Assembly: GCA_964628065.1 (NCBI GenBank)
Contig: CAZVLM010000021.1
Location: 1-10,937 of the forward strand
DNA length: 10,937 bases
Direction: 5' to 3'
Origin: CAIXMG01 sp964628065
GTDB lineage: Bacteria > Patescibacteriota > Minisyncoccia > Phycocordibacterales > UBA1006
Below the pieces are notes generated by a model, which saw only the letters and a program-made list of their open reading frames with translations, did no database searches and had not been told where the DNA came from. The position numbers and the translations under genes are program-made. Shown one piece after another: positions 1-6,113 of this stretch (position 1 is the stretch's first letter; each line of letters opens with the position of its first letter).

Positions 1-75
1 ATAAAACAAGAGAGTAAAAATTAGAAAAAAGAAAAATTTCTTAGCATTTATTATCTAAAACCTGCAAATAAGACC

Positions 76-84
76 TGTGGATAA
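76..84 (-). promoter_or_regulatory. DnaA box (perfect consensus)
   Basis: TGTGGATAA on the plus strand is the exact reverse complement of the TTATCCACA consensus bound by DnaA. It sits about 100 nt upstream of rpmH, a normal place for an origin box. Confidence 0.6.
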
Positions 85-142
85 CCATGTGGACTATGTT
101 AAGAAACATAGGTTTCTAAAGTTGTAAATACTCCCCTAAGCC

Positions 143-170
143 TTGCGCTTTCGTAAATTTTATGTAATAC
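143..170 (+). promoter_or_regulatory. Putative rpmH promoter
   Basis: TTGCGC at 143-148, a 16-nt spacer and TAATAC at 165-170 resemble -35 and -10 elements. The -10 ends 10 nt before the rpmH ATG, so the leader would be only a few bases. No Shine-Dalgarno sequence is visible before the ATG. Confidence 0.4.
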
Positions 171-180
171 TCTCCCACAT

Positions 181-318
181 ATGTCAGTAAAAAACTTCAA
201 TCCAGGTAAAAAGAAGCGAGCATCAGCCCATGGGTTTCTTGGGCGCCAGGCAACAACGACTGGCCGAAGTCTTATTCGACGACGACGCCAGAAAGGTCGC
301 GCGAAGCTTTCCGCTTAA
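181..318 (+). CDS. rpmH: 50S ribosomal protein L34
   Basis: The 45-residue product is L34, a small, very basic protein of the large ribosomal subunit. The core HGFLGRQATTTGRSLIRRRR followed by QKGRAKLSA matches the family pattern HGFRxRMxTxxGRxxLxxRRxKGRxxLSA, and the length is normal. The N-terminus (MSVKNFNPGKKKR) is slightly different from the common MKRTYQPSxxKR form. The gene opens the rpmH-rnpA-yidD-yidC cluster found near many bacterial origins. The start is the only ATG fitting the family length; no ribosome-binding site precedes it, and a -10-like box lies close by, so a leaderless or near-leaderless mRNA is possible. It ends in TAA just before a small GC hairpin. The identification is firm although the gene is short. 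Confidence 0.93.
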   Translation: MSVKNFNPGKKKRASAHGFLGRQATTTGRSLIRRRRQKGRAKLSA

Positions 319-324
319 CTAACT

Positions 325-341
325 CCCCGAAAAGGGGTTTT
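325..341 (+). terminator. Short hairpin with T-run after rpmH
   Basis: CCCC (325-328), loop GAAAA, GGGG (334-337), then TTTT (338-341), 6 nt after the rpmH stop. With only four G-C pairs and four Ts it is a weak intrinsic terminator or attenuator at best. Confidence 0.4.
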
Positions 342-365
342 ATGCTACACTTAAAACCTCACCCA

Positions 366-489
366 AACCCTCTCCCGCCCTTCGGGCACCCTCTCCCAAA
401 GGGAGAGGGGCAGACTTGAGAGTTCAGCTAAACTCTGAATTGCAGCCTTCTCCCTCAGGGAGAAGGTGGGCGAAGCCCGGATGAGGGTT
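366..489. repeat. Compound palindromic intergenic repeat A
   Basis: A 124-nt GC-rich element sits between rpmH and rnpA. Its two 25-nt ends (366-390 and 465-489) are inverted copies matching at 19 of 25 positions; mismatches within the GCCC-TTC-GGGC mini-hairpin keep each arm self-complementary. Inside lie two perfect 9-bp hairpins, CCCTCTCCC-AAA-GGGAGAGGG (389-409) and CCTTCTCCC-TCA-GGGAGAAGG (446-466), and a central 6-bp hairpin AGAGTT / AACTCT (419-424 with 431-436). The plan matches repeat B at 8907-9123, though the sequences are only related. It resembles REP/MITE-like intergenic palindromes; no transposase is nearby and no target duplication was identified. Confidence 0.75.
483..487 (+). 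promoter_or_regulatory. Candidate rnpA ribosome-binding site inside repeat A
   Basis: GAGGG at 483-487 lies 9 nt before the rnpA ATG at 497 and is among the few Shine-Dalgarno-like sequences in the window. It is part of the right arm of repeat A, so the repeat may supply the translation signal. Confidence 0.4.
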
Positions 490-496
490 CAAACTT

Positions 497-811
497 ATGC
501 TTCCTAGAAAAAACCGTATTCCAACTGAACAATTTCCAGGGGTAACCAGAGGTAAAACCCTTCAAAATGAGCTTTTTCGTGTGGTTATAAAGGCGGATGC
601 GGGTCTTAAAACGCCAAAGTGCGCCGTGATCGTCTCAAATAAGGTAGCAAGGACAGCGGTAGCGCGTAACAAGGTCCGACGACAGGTGTATGAACTACTG
701 GGCCAAAACCTTGCAAAACTACCCCACTCTTATATTTCAGTATTCCCTAAAAAGGCCGACATGACCCCAAAAGAACTCCTATGTTTAAAAACCTTGCTAT
801 CTTCCCTATAA
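497..811 (+). CDS. rnpA: Ribonuclease P protein component
   Basis: The 104-residue product is the protein subunit of RNase P, which helps the catalytic RNA remove 5' leaders from tRNA precursors. The family signature is at residues 56-67 (ARNKVRRQVYEL, equivalent to the RNRxKRxxRE motif that binds the RNA), preceded by the beta segment KCAVIVSNKVARTAVARNKV. The N-terminal part (LPRKNRIP, then FRVVIKA) fits the usual first strand and helix, and the length is close to the family norm of about 110-120. The order after rpmH and before yidD supports the call. The last 31 nt overlap yidD in another frame, suggesting translational coupling. The upstream GAGGG lies inside repeat A. Confidence 0.9.
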   Translation: MLPRKNRIPTEQFPGVTRGKTLQNELFRVVIKADAGLKTPKCAVIVSNKVARTAVARNKVRRQVYELLGQNLAKLPHSYISVFPKKADMTPKELLCLKTLLSSL

Positions 812-993
812 AACTTTATCAATGGTTTATAAGGCCATTATTTCCAAGCGCTTGCGTGTACGAACCCAGTTGTTCGGTGTATACAATCCAAGCAATCGAG
901 AAATACGGCCCTATAAAAGGCGGTTATTTAGGAATAAAGCGCATTCTCAGCTGTCATCCTTGGCAGAAAAAGCACTACGACCCCCTCGTTTAG
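781..993 (+). CDS. yidD: Membrane protein insertion efficiency factor YidD
   Basis: The 70-residue product is YidD, a small membrane-associated protein thought to assist YidC-dependent membrane insertion. Key motifs are present: LYQWFIRPLFP near the N-terminus (amphipathic segment), CxYxPSCSxY at residues 25-34 and RILSCHPW at 54-61, with three conserved cysteines. The length matches the family. The ATG at 781 lies within the end of rnpA, giving a 31-nt overlap that is common for this pair. No Shine-Dalgarno sequence is clear, so coupling to rnpA translation is likely. A longer overlapping frame (822-1052) lacks these motifs and is a shadow. Confidence 0.92.
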   Translation: MFKNLAIFPIKLYQWFIRPLFPSACVYEPSCSVYTIQAIEKYGPIKGGYLGIKRILSCHPWQKKHYDPLV

Positions 994-1000
994 TCGATTA

Positions 1001-1009
1001 TGCTATAAT
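1001..1009 (+). promoter_or_regulatory. Extended -10 promoter for yidC
   Basis: TGCTATAAT is a perfect extended -10 element (TGn-TATAAT) located just after the yidD stop codon. It ends 8 nt before the yidC ATG, so the predicted start of transcription lies at or within a base or two of the start codon. No good -35 is seen, as is usual for extended -10 promoters. Confidence 0.6.
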
Positions 1010-1017
1010 CAACCTCT

Positions 1018-1722
1018 ATGTTTCATACTATATTCTATGTTCCGCTCTATAATGCCCTCATCTTCCTTACGAGTTCGTTTGGTGGATCACTTGGTTTGGC
1101 GGTAATTGGACTTACATTGGTTGTTAAGTTAATTCTCTCCCCTCTTTCTCATAAATCTATTGTCTCTCAGATTGAACAGAAAAAACTTCAGCCTTTGATC
1201 GAAGACTTAAAAAAGAAATATCCTGATCAGAAGGAGCAGTCTGCGAAGATGATGGAGCTTTACAAGGAGCACAAGACGAATCCGTTCGCAGGATGTCTCC
1301 TTATTCTCCTCCAACTTCCGGTCATTATTGCACTCTATCGAGTATTTCTTTCAGGAGCAGTTGTAAACCCTTCAGATTTGTATTCATTTGTACATGCGCC
1401 TGAAACGATCCATACTATGTTCCTCGGAATTAATATGGCCGCTAAAAGTATTGTTCTTGCGATTCTTGCAGGAGTATCTCAATTCCTTCAAATGCACTGG
1501 TCCCCTTCTATGCAGCCATCTTCCACTCCGATTGCGGCAGATGCAGATATGCAAACGAAAATGGCTGGTAGTATGACAAAGTCTATGAAGTACACCATGC
1601 CAATCATGATCGCCGTGTTTGGATACGCAGTTCCAGGAGCGGTTGCTCTGTACTGGATTGTTTCTAATATTTGCATGATCGCCCAGGAACGATTTGTAAT
1701 GTATCGAATGAAAGCGAAGTAA
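1018..1722 (+). CDS. yidC: YidC/Oxa1 family membrane protein insertase
   Basis: The 234-residue product is a YidC/Oxa1/SpoIIIJ-type insertase, which helps hydrophobic segments enter the inner membrane with or without SecYEG. It is the short form without the large periplasmic domain of proteobacterial YidC. Membrane segments are seen at about residues 24-43, 90-112, 137-157 and 192-215. The cytoplasmic hairpin between the first two (about 44-88) is charged and helical, with KKLQPLIEDLKKKYPDQKE typical of the family. The family's groove arginine appears to be lysine (K37, in VVKLILSPL), judged by eye. yidC follows yidD by 24 nt and has its own perfect extended -10 box, so it may be expressed separately. 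The ATG at 1018 fits the family start. Confidence 0.93.
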   Translation: MFHTIFYVPLYNALIFLTSSFGGSLGLAVIGLTLVVKLILSPLSHKSIVSQIEQKKLQPLIEDLKKKYPDQKEQSAKMMELYKEHKTNPFAGCLLILLQLPVIIALYRVFLSGAVVNPSDLYSFVHAPETIHTMFLGINMAAKSIVLAILAGVSQFLQMHWSPSMQPSSTPIAADADMQTKMAGSMTKSMKYTMPIMIAVFGYAVPGAVALYWIVSNICMIAQERFVMYRMKAK

Positions 1723-1730
1723 TAAAAATC

Positions 1731-1839
1731 CAACAAAAAAACACTTCTACGCCTTTGCTAAAATATTTTTCTCGCTCACATAGCTCGCGTTCGCATCGAA
1801 AAATATTTTAGCTCCGGCTAGGAAGTGGTTTTTTTGTTG
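1731..1839. terminator. Long bidirectional terminator between convergent genes
   Basis: Arms at 1731-1771 and 1798-1839 are inverted copies: a perfect 15-nt inner part (1757-1771 with 1798-1812), an outer CAAC plus seven As matched by seven Ts plus GTTG, and an imperfect middle. The 26-nt loop (1772-1797) is GC-rich. Transcripts from either side meet a long stem and then a run of seven Us (1829-1835 forward; 1741-1735 reverse). It lies between the convergent yidC and PD40 genes, 8 nt from the first stop and 5 nt from the second. Confidence 0.8.
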
Positions 1840-1844
1840 TCTAC

Positions 1845-3413
1845 TTATTCAGCAAGTCGATATGACCACAATGTCTCATCATTCTTATCTATAAAGTAAA
1901 GATATGAACCATCGGGACTTACTTTAAGTTTTATAACGTCAATGTCTTCGGTTGGTGACAAAATAACATTAGTTGTTCCCTGCTTGGTATTAATAGACCA
2001 AAGTGTATCTTTGAAAGAAAGGAGTCCTTGGTACCACGCGTCAGGATATTGATCACTAGAAATTGTTTTTGGAACTCCACAAATCACAATAGCAGCATCT
2101 TTCCAGGTGCACTTCTCAGGAAGCGTTACAAGATCAACAACAGAAGAGGTTCCGGTCTCAACATTGTAAAGCCTTGTTGCAATTCCCCTATCGGTACTTC
2201 CGCTGTAGAGAACTGTTTTTGCGTCTGGGCTTGTAAGGGTTGTAAGTCCACGGATAGGACCTAGAACCTTCCTAAACACACCCGTGCTTGGACTAAGGAA
2301 GTATAGGTATCCATCAGCTTCTCTTGAAGCAAGAGTTGTCATAGCAATTGTATCAGTATTCGCCCATACAGGCTGCCACTCAGACAACGGAGAAACAAAT
2401 ACCTGTTGTGGACTCGATCCATCACTTTTTGCAACAACCCCGACCGTACCATCAGCGGTTTCTCGGAGGTAGAATATTTTTGTACCATCAGGGGAAACGG
2501 TTCCACGAAGGATGTTTGTTGGAAGGAACGATCCATTAATGGTGAGTGGGCCATCGAATTGCTTATTGAAAGTATCCTGAATGGTTGCGCAATCGGCGTT
2601 AATTGCTTCTCGTGTAGCCGCATCCACCATACCTGTTTCAGGAAGACCAAATCGTTGCTGAATCGTTTTAACGAGTGCTGAAGTTTTTGAGGCGTATGAT
2701 CCGTCTACGGTGATCGTTATTGATAACTTTTCTCGAAGATACTTCTGAAGCTCTTTAACCTGATCACCCTTTGAGCCATTCTTAAGGTCTACGGAGAGCG
2801 GAACAGAGCAATAAGAAAGTGTTGGTGGTGTAGGTATTACGCCTGTAAACGATTCAATAGCACGATTTGTATTATTCCATGTTCGGTATGTTACCGCGTT
2901 TCCCTGTGATCCAAACCAAAGCTCTTCAGCGTCTGGAACAGATGTTTTTGTTTTTTGCTGGATAATGATGGCGTCCCTACTAATTTCCCCATCAATAAGG
3001 TATCCGTTCTGTTTTGCGTTAAAACGAACCATATTAACTGGTAGAATTGACGAAACAAGTTTCATTTGTCGCGTCTTCTCATCAAGTTTCGGTTCACTTA
3101 CCACCCTATTTAGAAGGGTAGGAATGAAAGCTGTAATTGGATAATCGGTTACATGACGTAATCGTTCGCCGTCATTTACTGTTAAAGGATTATCGCCAAT
3201 GTTCTCCAGTGTTGCATTACCAGGAGCAATGGCACTATTTGGCGAGGTGGGCGAACCTTGGCCAAACGGGAAAAGATTTTTTCCTTGATTGGTTGCTTCA
3301 TTAGCTTTATTTTTTTTATTAATAAAGTAAAAACCAATAAGGCCCGCAGCAATGAGGACAATGATTCCGACAATAATTATTTTCTTAAGGTCATAACGAG
3401 ATTCAGTTGGCAT
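1845..3413 (-). CDS. Membrane-anchored PD40 beta-propeller protein with peptidoglycan-binding domain
   Basis: The 522-residue product has a short cytoplasmic N-terminus, one membrane anchor at about residues 11-32, then an extracytoplasmic region. Residues 207-272 form a PG_binding_1-like domain (LKNGSKGDQVKELQKYL, then the DGSYASKTSALVKTIQQRFGL and TGMVDAATREAI repeats). Residues 297-520 hold TolB/PD40-type propeller blades (GTVSPDGTKIFYL, TSPDAKTVLYSG, KVSPDGSYLYFID). The peptidoglycan-binding domain interrupts the region before the propeller. CPR genomes often carry such propeller proteins beside VirB4-type loci; its role is unknown, but binding to the cell wall is likely. The reading frame extends upstream to 3599, but the ATG at 3413 is preferred: it puts the hydrophobic anchor at the N-terminus, follows an extended -10 box and an AAAGG, and avoids overlapping the upstream gene. 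Confidence 0.8.
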   Translation of the reverse strand: MPTESRYDLKKIIIVGIIVLIAAGLIGFYFINKKNKANEATNQGKNLFPFGQGSPTSPNSAIAPGNATLENIGDNPLTVNDGERLRHVTDYPITAFIPTLLNRVVSEPKLDEKTRQMKLVSSILPVNMVRFNAKQNGYLIDGEISRDAIIIQQKTKTSVPDAEELWFGSQGNAVTYRTWNNTNRAIESFTGVIPTPPTLSYCSVPLSVDLKNGSKGDQVKELQKYLREKLSITITVDGSYASKTSALVKTIQQRFGLPETGMVDAATREAINADCATIQDTFNKQFDGPLTINGSFLPTNILRGTVSPDGTKIFYLRETADGTVGVVAKSDGSSPQQVFVSPLSEWQPVWANTDTIAMTTLASREADGYLYFLSPSTGVFRKVLGPIRGLTTLTSPDAKTVLYSGSTDRGIATRLYNVETGTSSVVDLVTLPEKCTWKDAAIVICGVPKTISSDQYPDAWYQGLLSFKDTLWSINTKQGTTNVILSPTEDIDVIKLKVSPDGSYLYFIDKNDETLWSYRLAE

Positions 3414-3425
3414 AAATACCTTTTT

Positions 3426-3434
3426 ATTGTAGCA
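3426..3434 (-). promoter_or_regulatory. Extended -10 promoter for the PD40 gene
   Basis: On the minus strand TGC-TACAAT (3434 down to 3426) is an extended -10 box just beyond the upstream terminator. It ends 12 nt before the ATG at 3413, leaving a leader of about 6 nt that includes AAAGG, a weak ribosome-binding site. It supports the 3413 start. Confidence 0.5.
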
Positions 3435-3435
3435 A

Positions 3436-3460
3436 CAAAAACAGCCCGTGAATAGGGCTG
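3436..3460 (-). terminator. Intrinsic terminator after the 829-residue gene
   Basis: Read on the minus strand: CAGCCC (3460-3455), 7-nt loop, GGGCTG (3447-3442), then TTTTTG (3441-3436). The perfect 6-bp GC-rich stem with a U-run starts 5 nt after the TAA stop at 3466-3468. It separates this gene from the PD40 gene, which then has its own promoter. Confidence 0.7.
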
Positions 3461-3465
3461 ATCTG

Positions 3466-4105
3466 TTATTTGTAGTCGTATACAGAAGCATGATCTCCTG
3501 TGATGTGTCCAGTAAACAGTAGAATGTTTGACTGGGGTACTCCAGCCTTTGTAAGAGACTCATAGTTGTTTTTGTTGGTTGTTTCCCATACCGCAACAAG
3601 GCCTACTTTTTGCGCTTCTGAAATAAGGGTTGCGACGTTTGCTACACTAAATGGAATGTCTGCATCGATGCAAGTACCCGTATATTGGCATGATGCATAA
3701 TGCTTATAGGTCGTTGGCTTGAATGCTTCAGTGATGGTCATAGAAACACTCTTTGCCTTTAGTGCATTATTGAGGGCTATAACCTTCGGGGCAACGGTCT
3801 TGTCTAGAAGTTTACCTGTCCCTGCTTTAAGGGTGAGTCCCGATCCAGAAATATCGGTAAAATTAGTACTAGGCATTGATTCTGTAAGAGCCTTTCGTGC
3901 AGCTTCTGTGCTTGGATTTACACTTCCCCCATCTCGCCAATGGGCCTTAGAGGTTGCATAAATTTTTGCAATATCAGGATTGTTTTTAATGGTTTCATCC
4001 AAGACCTCATTTGGGTCCTGATCGGCGCCTACTTTCAAAGTAATGGCGGAAATAGCAGGATTTAAATTAAGCAAGTCAGGGTTGATGGTTCTAAGAATTA
4101 CAAAG
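3466..4105 (-). CDS. C-terminal part (2 of 2) of one 829-residue secreted protein: M15-like domain
   Basis: This is the 3' part of the gene beginning at 6110; the N-run at 4106-4205 separates them only artificially. After removing the duplicated 55 nt the frame runs on directly from residue 635. It should not be annotated as a separate gene from the TTG at 4074. Residues 636-829 of the joined protein form a soluble domain. It contains TEAFKPTTYKHYASC (743-756), TGTCIDADI (759-767), VWETTNKNNY (789-798) and GHITGDHASVYDY (816-828). The order H752...D764/D766...E791...H822 recalls the zinc and catalytic residues of M15/VanY and hedgehog-fold peptidases (HxxGxAxD, then ExxH), but the H-to-D spacing is longer (11 intervening residues), so catalysis is uncertain. 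The protein is predicted to be outside the cytoplasm. TAA stop, then a strong terminator. Confidence 0.75.
4051..4105. repeat. 55-nt copy flanking the N-run (left copy)
   Basis: Positions 4051-4105 are identical, base for base and in the same orientation, to 4206-4260 on the other side of the N-run. The best explanation is one genomic sequence present at the ends of two overlapping contigs, not a biological repeat. Confidence 0.95.
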
Positions 4106-4205
4106 NNNNNNNNNNNNNNNNNNNNNNNNNNNNNNNNNNNNNNNNNNNNNNNNNNNNNNNNNNNNNNNNNNNNNNNNNNNNNNNNNNNNNNNNNNNNNNN
4201 NNNNN
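4106..4205. other. Assembly gap of 100 N, probably spurious
   Basis: Exactly 100 Ns, the usual placeholder length, lie between two identical 55-nt copies. Removing the Ns and one copy deletes 155 nt, restores a single frame (2490 nt, 829 codons plus stop) and joins the second membrane segment to its C-terminal domain. With the Ns kept the frame is broken, because 155 is not a multiple of three. Confidence 0.9.
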
Positions 4206-6110
4206 AATAGCAGGATTTAAATTAAGCAAGTCAGGGTTGATGGTTCTAAGAATTACAAAGATTCCAAGAAGAAGGAGGAATCCAAGAATAGTTTTTCCAA
4301 TACGCGACTTCGCTTCAGTCTTTGTATTAGCATTGTCGGTCTTCATAATCAGGAATCCTTGATACATAATCATTCCCACCGCAATTACTCCTGCGATTCC
4401 TGTAGCGATGGCAATAATAGCGTTAATGAGTCCACCGAGACTATCTTGTTTTAAGGTGTCGAACTTATTATCAAGGAGGTTTAGTCGATCCTTAAGGAGA
4501 TCACCGAGTTGTCCATATACCTCATAACAACCTTCAATTGGCTTTCCATTTTCATCGAGACAGGCTGAGTTAGGGTCTCCTAATACTCCACCATTGGTAA
4601 TAGGAACTCCATTACTGTCCACCTTAAGGGCATTATCACTAATGTATTCCCACTTGTCGCTACATATCCCTGTGAGGAGCGTTCTTGATGAGTCGCATCC
4701 ATAGGTCATTTTGCCTCGTGGTTTATCAAGTGAAACATAAATATCCTGCTCTATTATTGGAGACGGGCTCACTTTTAGGTAAAATTCACATCCAAGCTCA
4801 GCTGTGCCACAGTAGTCTTCACCTGTTTTCATTCCTATGGTAATAATTTCACCTTCTGGCACAAACAATTTTTTTTCATTAAGTGCAGATACGTGGTCAT
4901 CGGTAACGAGCCCATGCTGTAGAAGGGTTACAATAATTGGTTTAGTCGCACAATTTTTTGTTTCGATGGTTATTATAGCGCTCGGTCGATGAAGATGGTT
5001 GTAAAATCGAGGACCAGTTATACCTGTTGATCCATCGGACATGACCGTACTACTTCCGTCAGATGACGGGTCAAACTCTGCAGAAACAATACTACATCTA
5101 TTGGCGGTGGTACTTGGAGCGCCAAAGATCCAATCTTGGTCGTTTTTACAATCATCCACTGTTTTGCAATCGTACTGAAGCGACTTACTAAATTCGAGGA
5201 ATTCTTTCATTGTCCCATAACTGCGAGGCTGTCCGGGGTTGTCTCTAAATGGTGTAATTACAGCCGCAACAGCACAGTCTGGAGTAGATCGATTATCACA
5301 TTCCCTTTCCCCAACTGTGAAATCCGCACGTGCTTTTTTTCCAGTTGCATCAAATGAGACTTCATAGTTACTCCCTACTAAACCACTTGGGCCAACGTCA
5401 TTTATTTCCTTAAGCGTAATAAATGCTTTCCAACCCACACAACCATTTCCTGTGATTTCAAGGGTTGCCGCTGGGTTTCCAGAGTTAAGTATTTTAAAAT
5501 TAGCGGGCGTGGTGGCGTTATTTAGAAATCGAGCGTCGGTAATAAGGCATGTGCCCACACCTTGAGGGTTGCCCGCAACTACTTTTTTCCAAACAGTTGT
5601 GTTTTTACAATCGTCCTTAATTTTACAGTTGTAAAGAAGCACTTGTCCACTATCTAAAAATTTAAAAGGGGTTCCTACATAGGTGGGTCCAGCATTGTTT
5701 GTGCTTTTGATGCTCACCTCACCTCCCACTTTACAGTTGGGAGAGCTCCCACTATCGCATAGCATTTCACCAATAATAAGCTCAATATTGGTAGTACCAG
5801 AACTATTAAAATCGAAAGAAAAGCCTCCAGGAATAGGGTCATCTATGCCAGTATCTATTTCTGTAAGAAACACAGCACCTGACCTGCCTCCACAATTTTC
5901 AGAAGTAATACGAAGGGTTGCGGTGGGATCAGTTGAGTTTAAAAGATCAAGACTTCCAGCATTTATAGGATGATTAAAGAATTGAGCTCCGGTCACTTTA
6001 CATGCGGGTGTTACTTGGGCCGAAGCTGTACTTGCAATATTAAGCACTCCAGATAGTGCCAGGATAAGTGTCAGTATTCCGTATACAGTTTTTTTAATAA
6101 ATCGATTCAT
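4206..6110 (-). CDS. N-terminal part (1 of 2) of one 829-residue secreted protein: Cys-rich repeats plus VirB2/TrbC-like two-TM segment
   Basis: Residues 1-32 are a signal peptide (positive start, hydrophobic core, ASA-Q cleavage-like site). Three diverged repeats follow at about 37-174, 188-327 and 339-487, each with six cysteines; spacings in the first two are 36/45/8/36/6 and 36/47/8/36/6, suggesting three disulfide-bonded modules outside the membrane. Another cysteine pair (C517, C528) precedes two hydrophobic helices, about 559-588 and 605-622, joined by a charged loop and followed by RTINPDLLNLNP. This two-TM block resembles the VirB2/TrbC-like pilin segments I know from CPR genomes. 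The protein continues at 4105-3466. The gene starts 3 nt after the stop of the Ig-like gene, so the two are probably co-transcribed; no Shine-Dalgarno sequence is visible. Function unknown; a structural part of the secretion-like machine is inferred. Confidence 0.8.
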
Positions 6111-6113
6111 AGA

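Larger units (their letters stand above)
1..180. other. Probable oriC flank (AT-rich, DnaA box) upstream of rpmH
   Basis: This AT-rich, gene-free stretch precedes rpmH, which in many bacteria sits beside dnaA and oriC. A perfect DnaA box (TTATCCACA on the minus strand) lies at 76-84. Weaker box-like sites are seen at 88-96 (TGTGGACTA, two mismatches) and 51-59 (TTATCTAAA, two mismatches). Positions 10-60 are almost pure A/T and could serve as an unwinding region. A small perfect hairpin (AGAAAC / GTTTCT, 102-107 with 112-117) lies between the boxes and rpmH. dnaA itself is not in the window. The origin call is inference from one strong box plus gene order. Confidence 0.5.

Noticed and set aside
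366..489. CRISPR array or tRNA-like structure in the GC-rich palindromes
   Set aside because: There are no evenly spaced direct repeats and no tRNA arms or conserved T-loop; the pattern is nested inverted repeats.
822..1052. Open frame of 76 codons overlapping yidD and yidC
   Set aside because: It lacks any motif, overlaps two well-identified genes, and its composition is that of yidD read out of frame.
3414..3599. Upstream extension of the PD40 gene to 3599
   Set aside because: It would overlap the upstream gene and its terminator and place the membrane anchor well inside the protein.
4072..4074. TTG start making 3466-4074 an independent gene
   Set aside because: The codon is an ordinary leucine of the longer frame; the split comes from the spurious gap.
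4051..4260. A biological tandem repeat or duplicated target site
   Set aside because: Exact identity, direct contact with a 100-N run and restored frame on collapse point to contig-end overlap.
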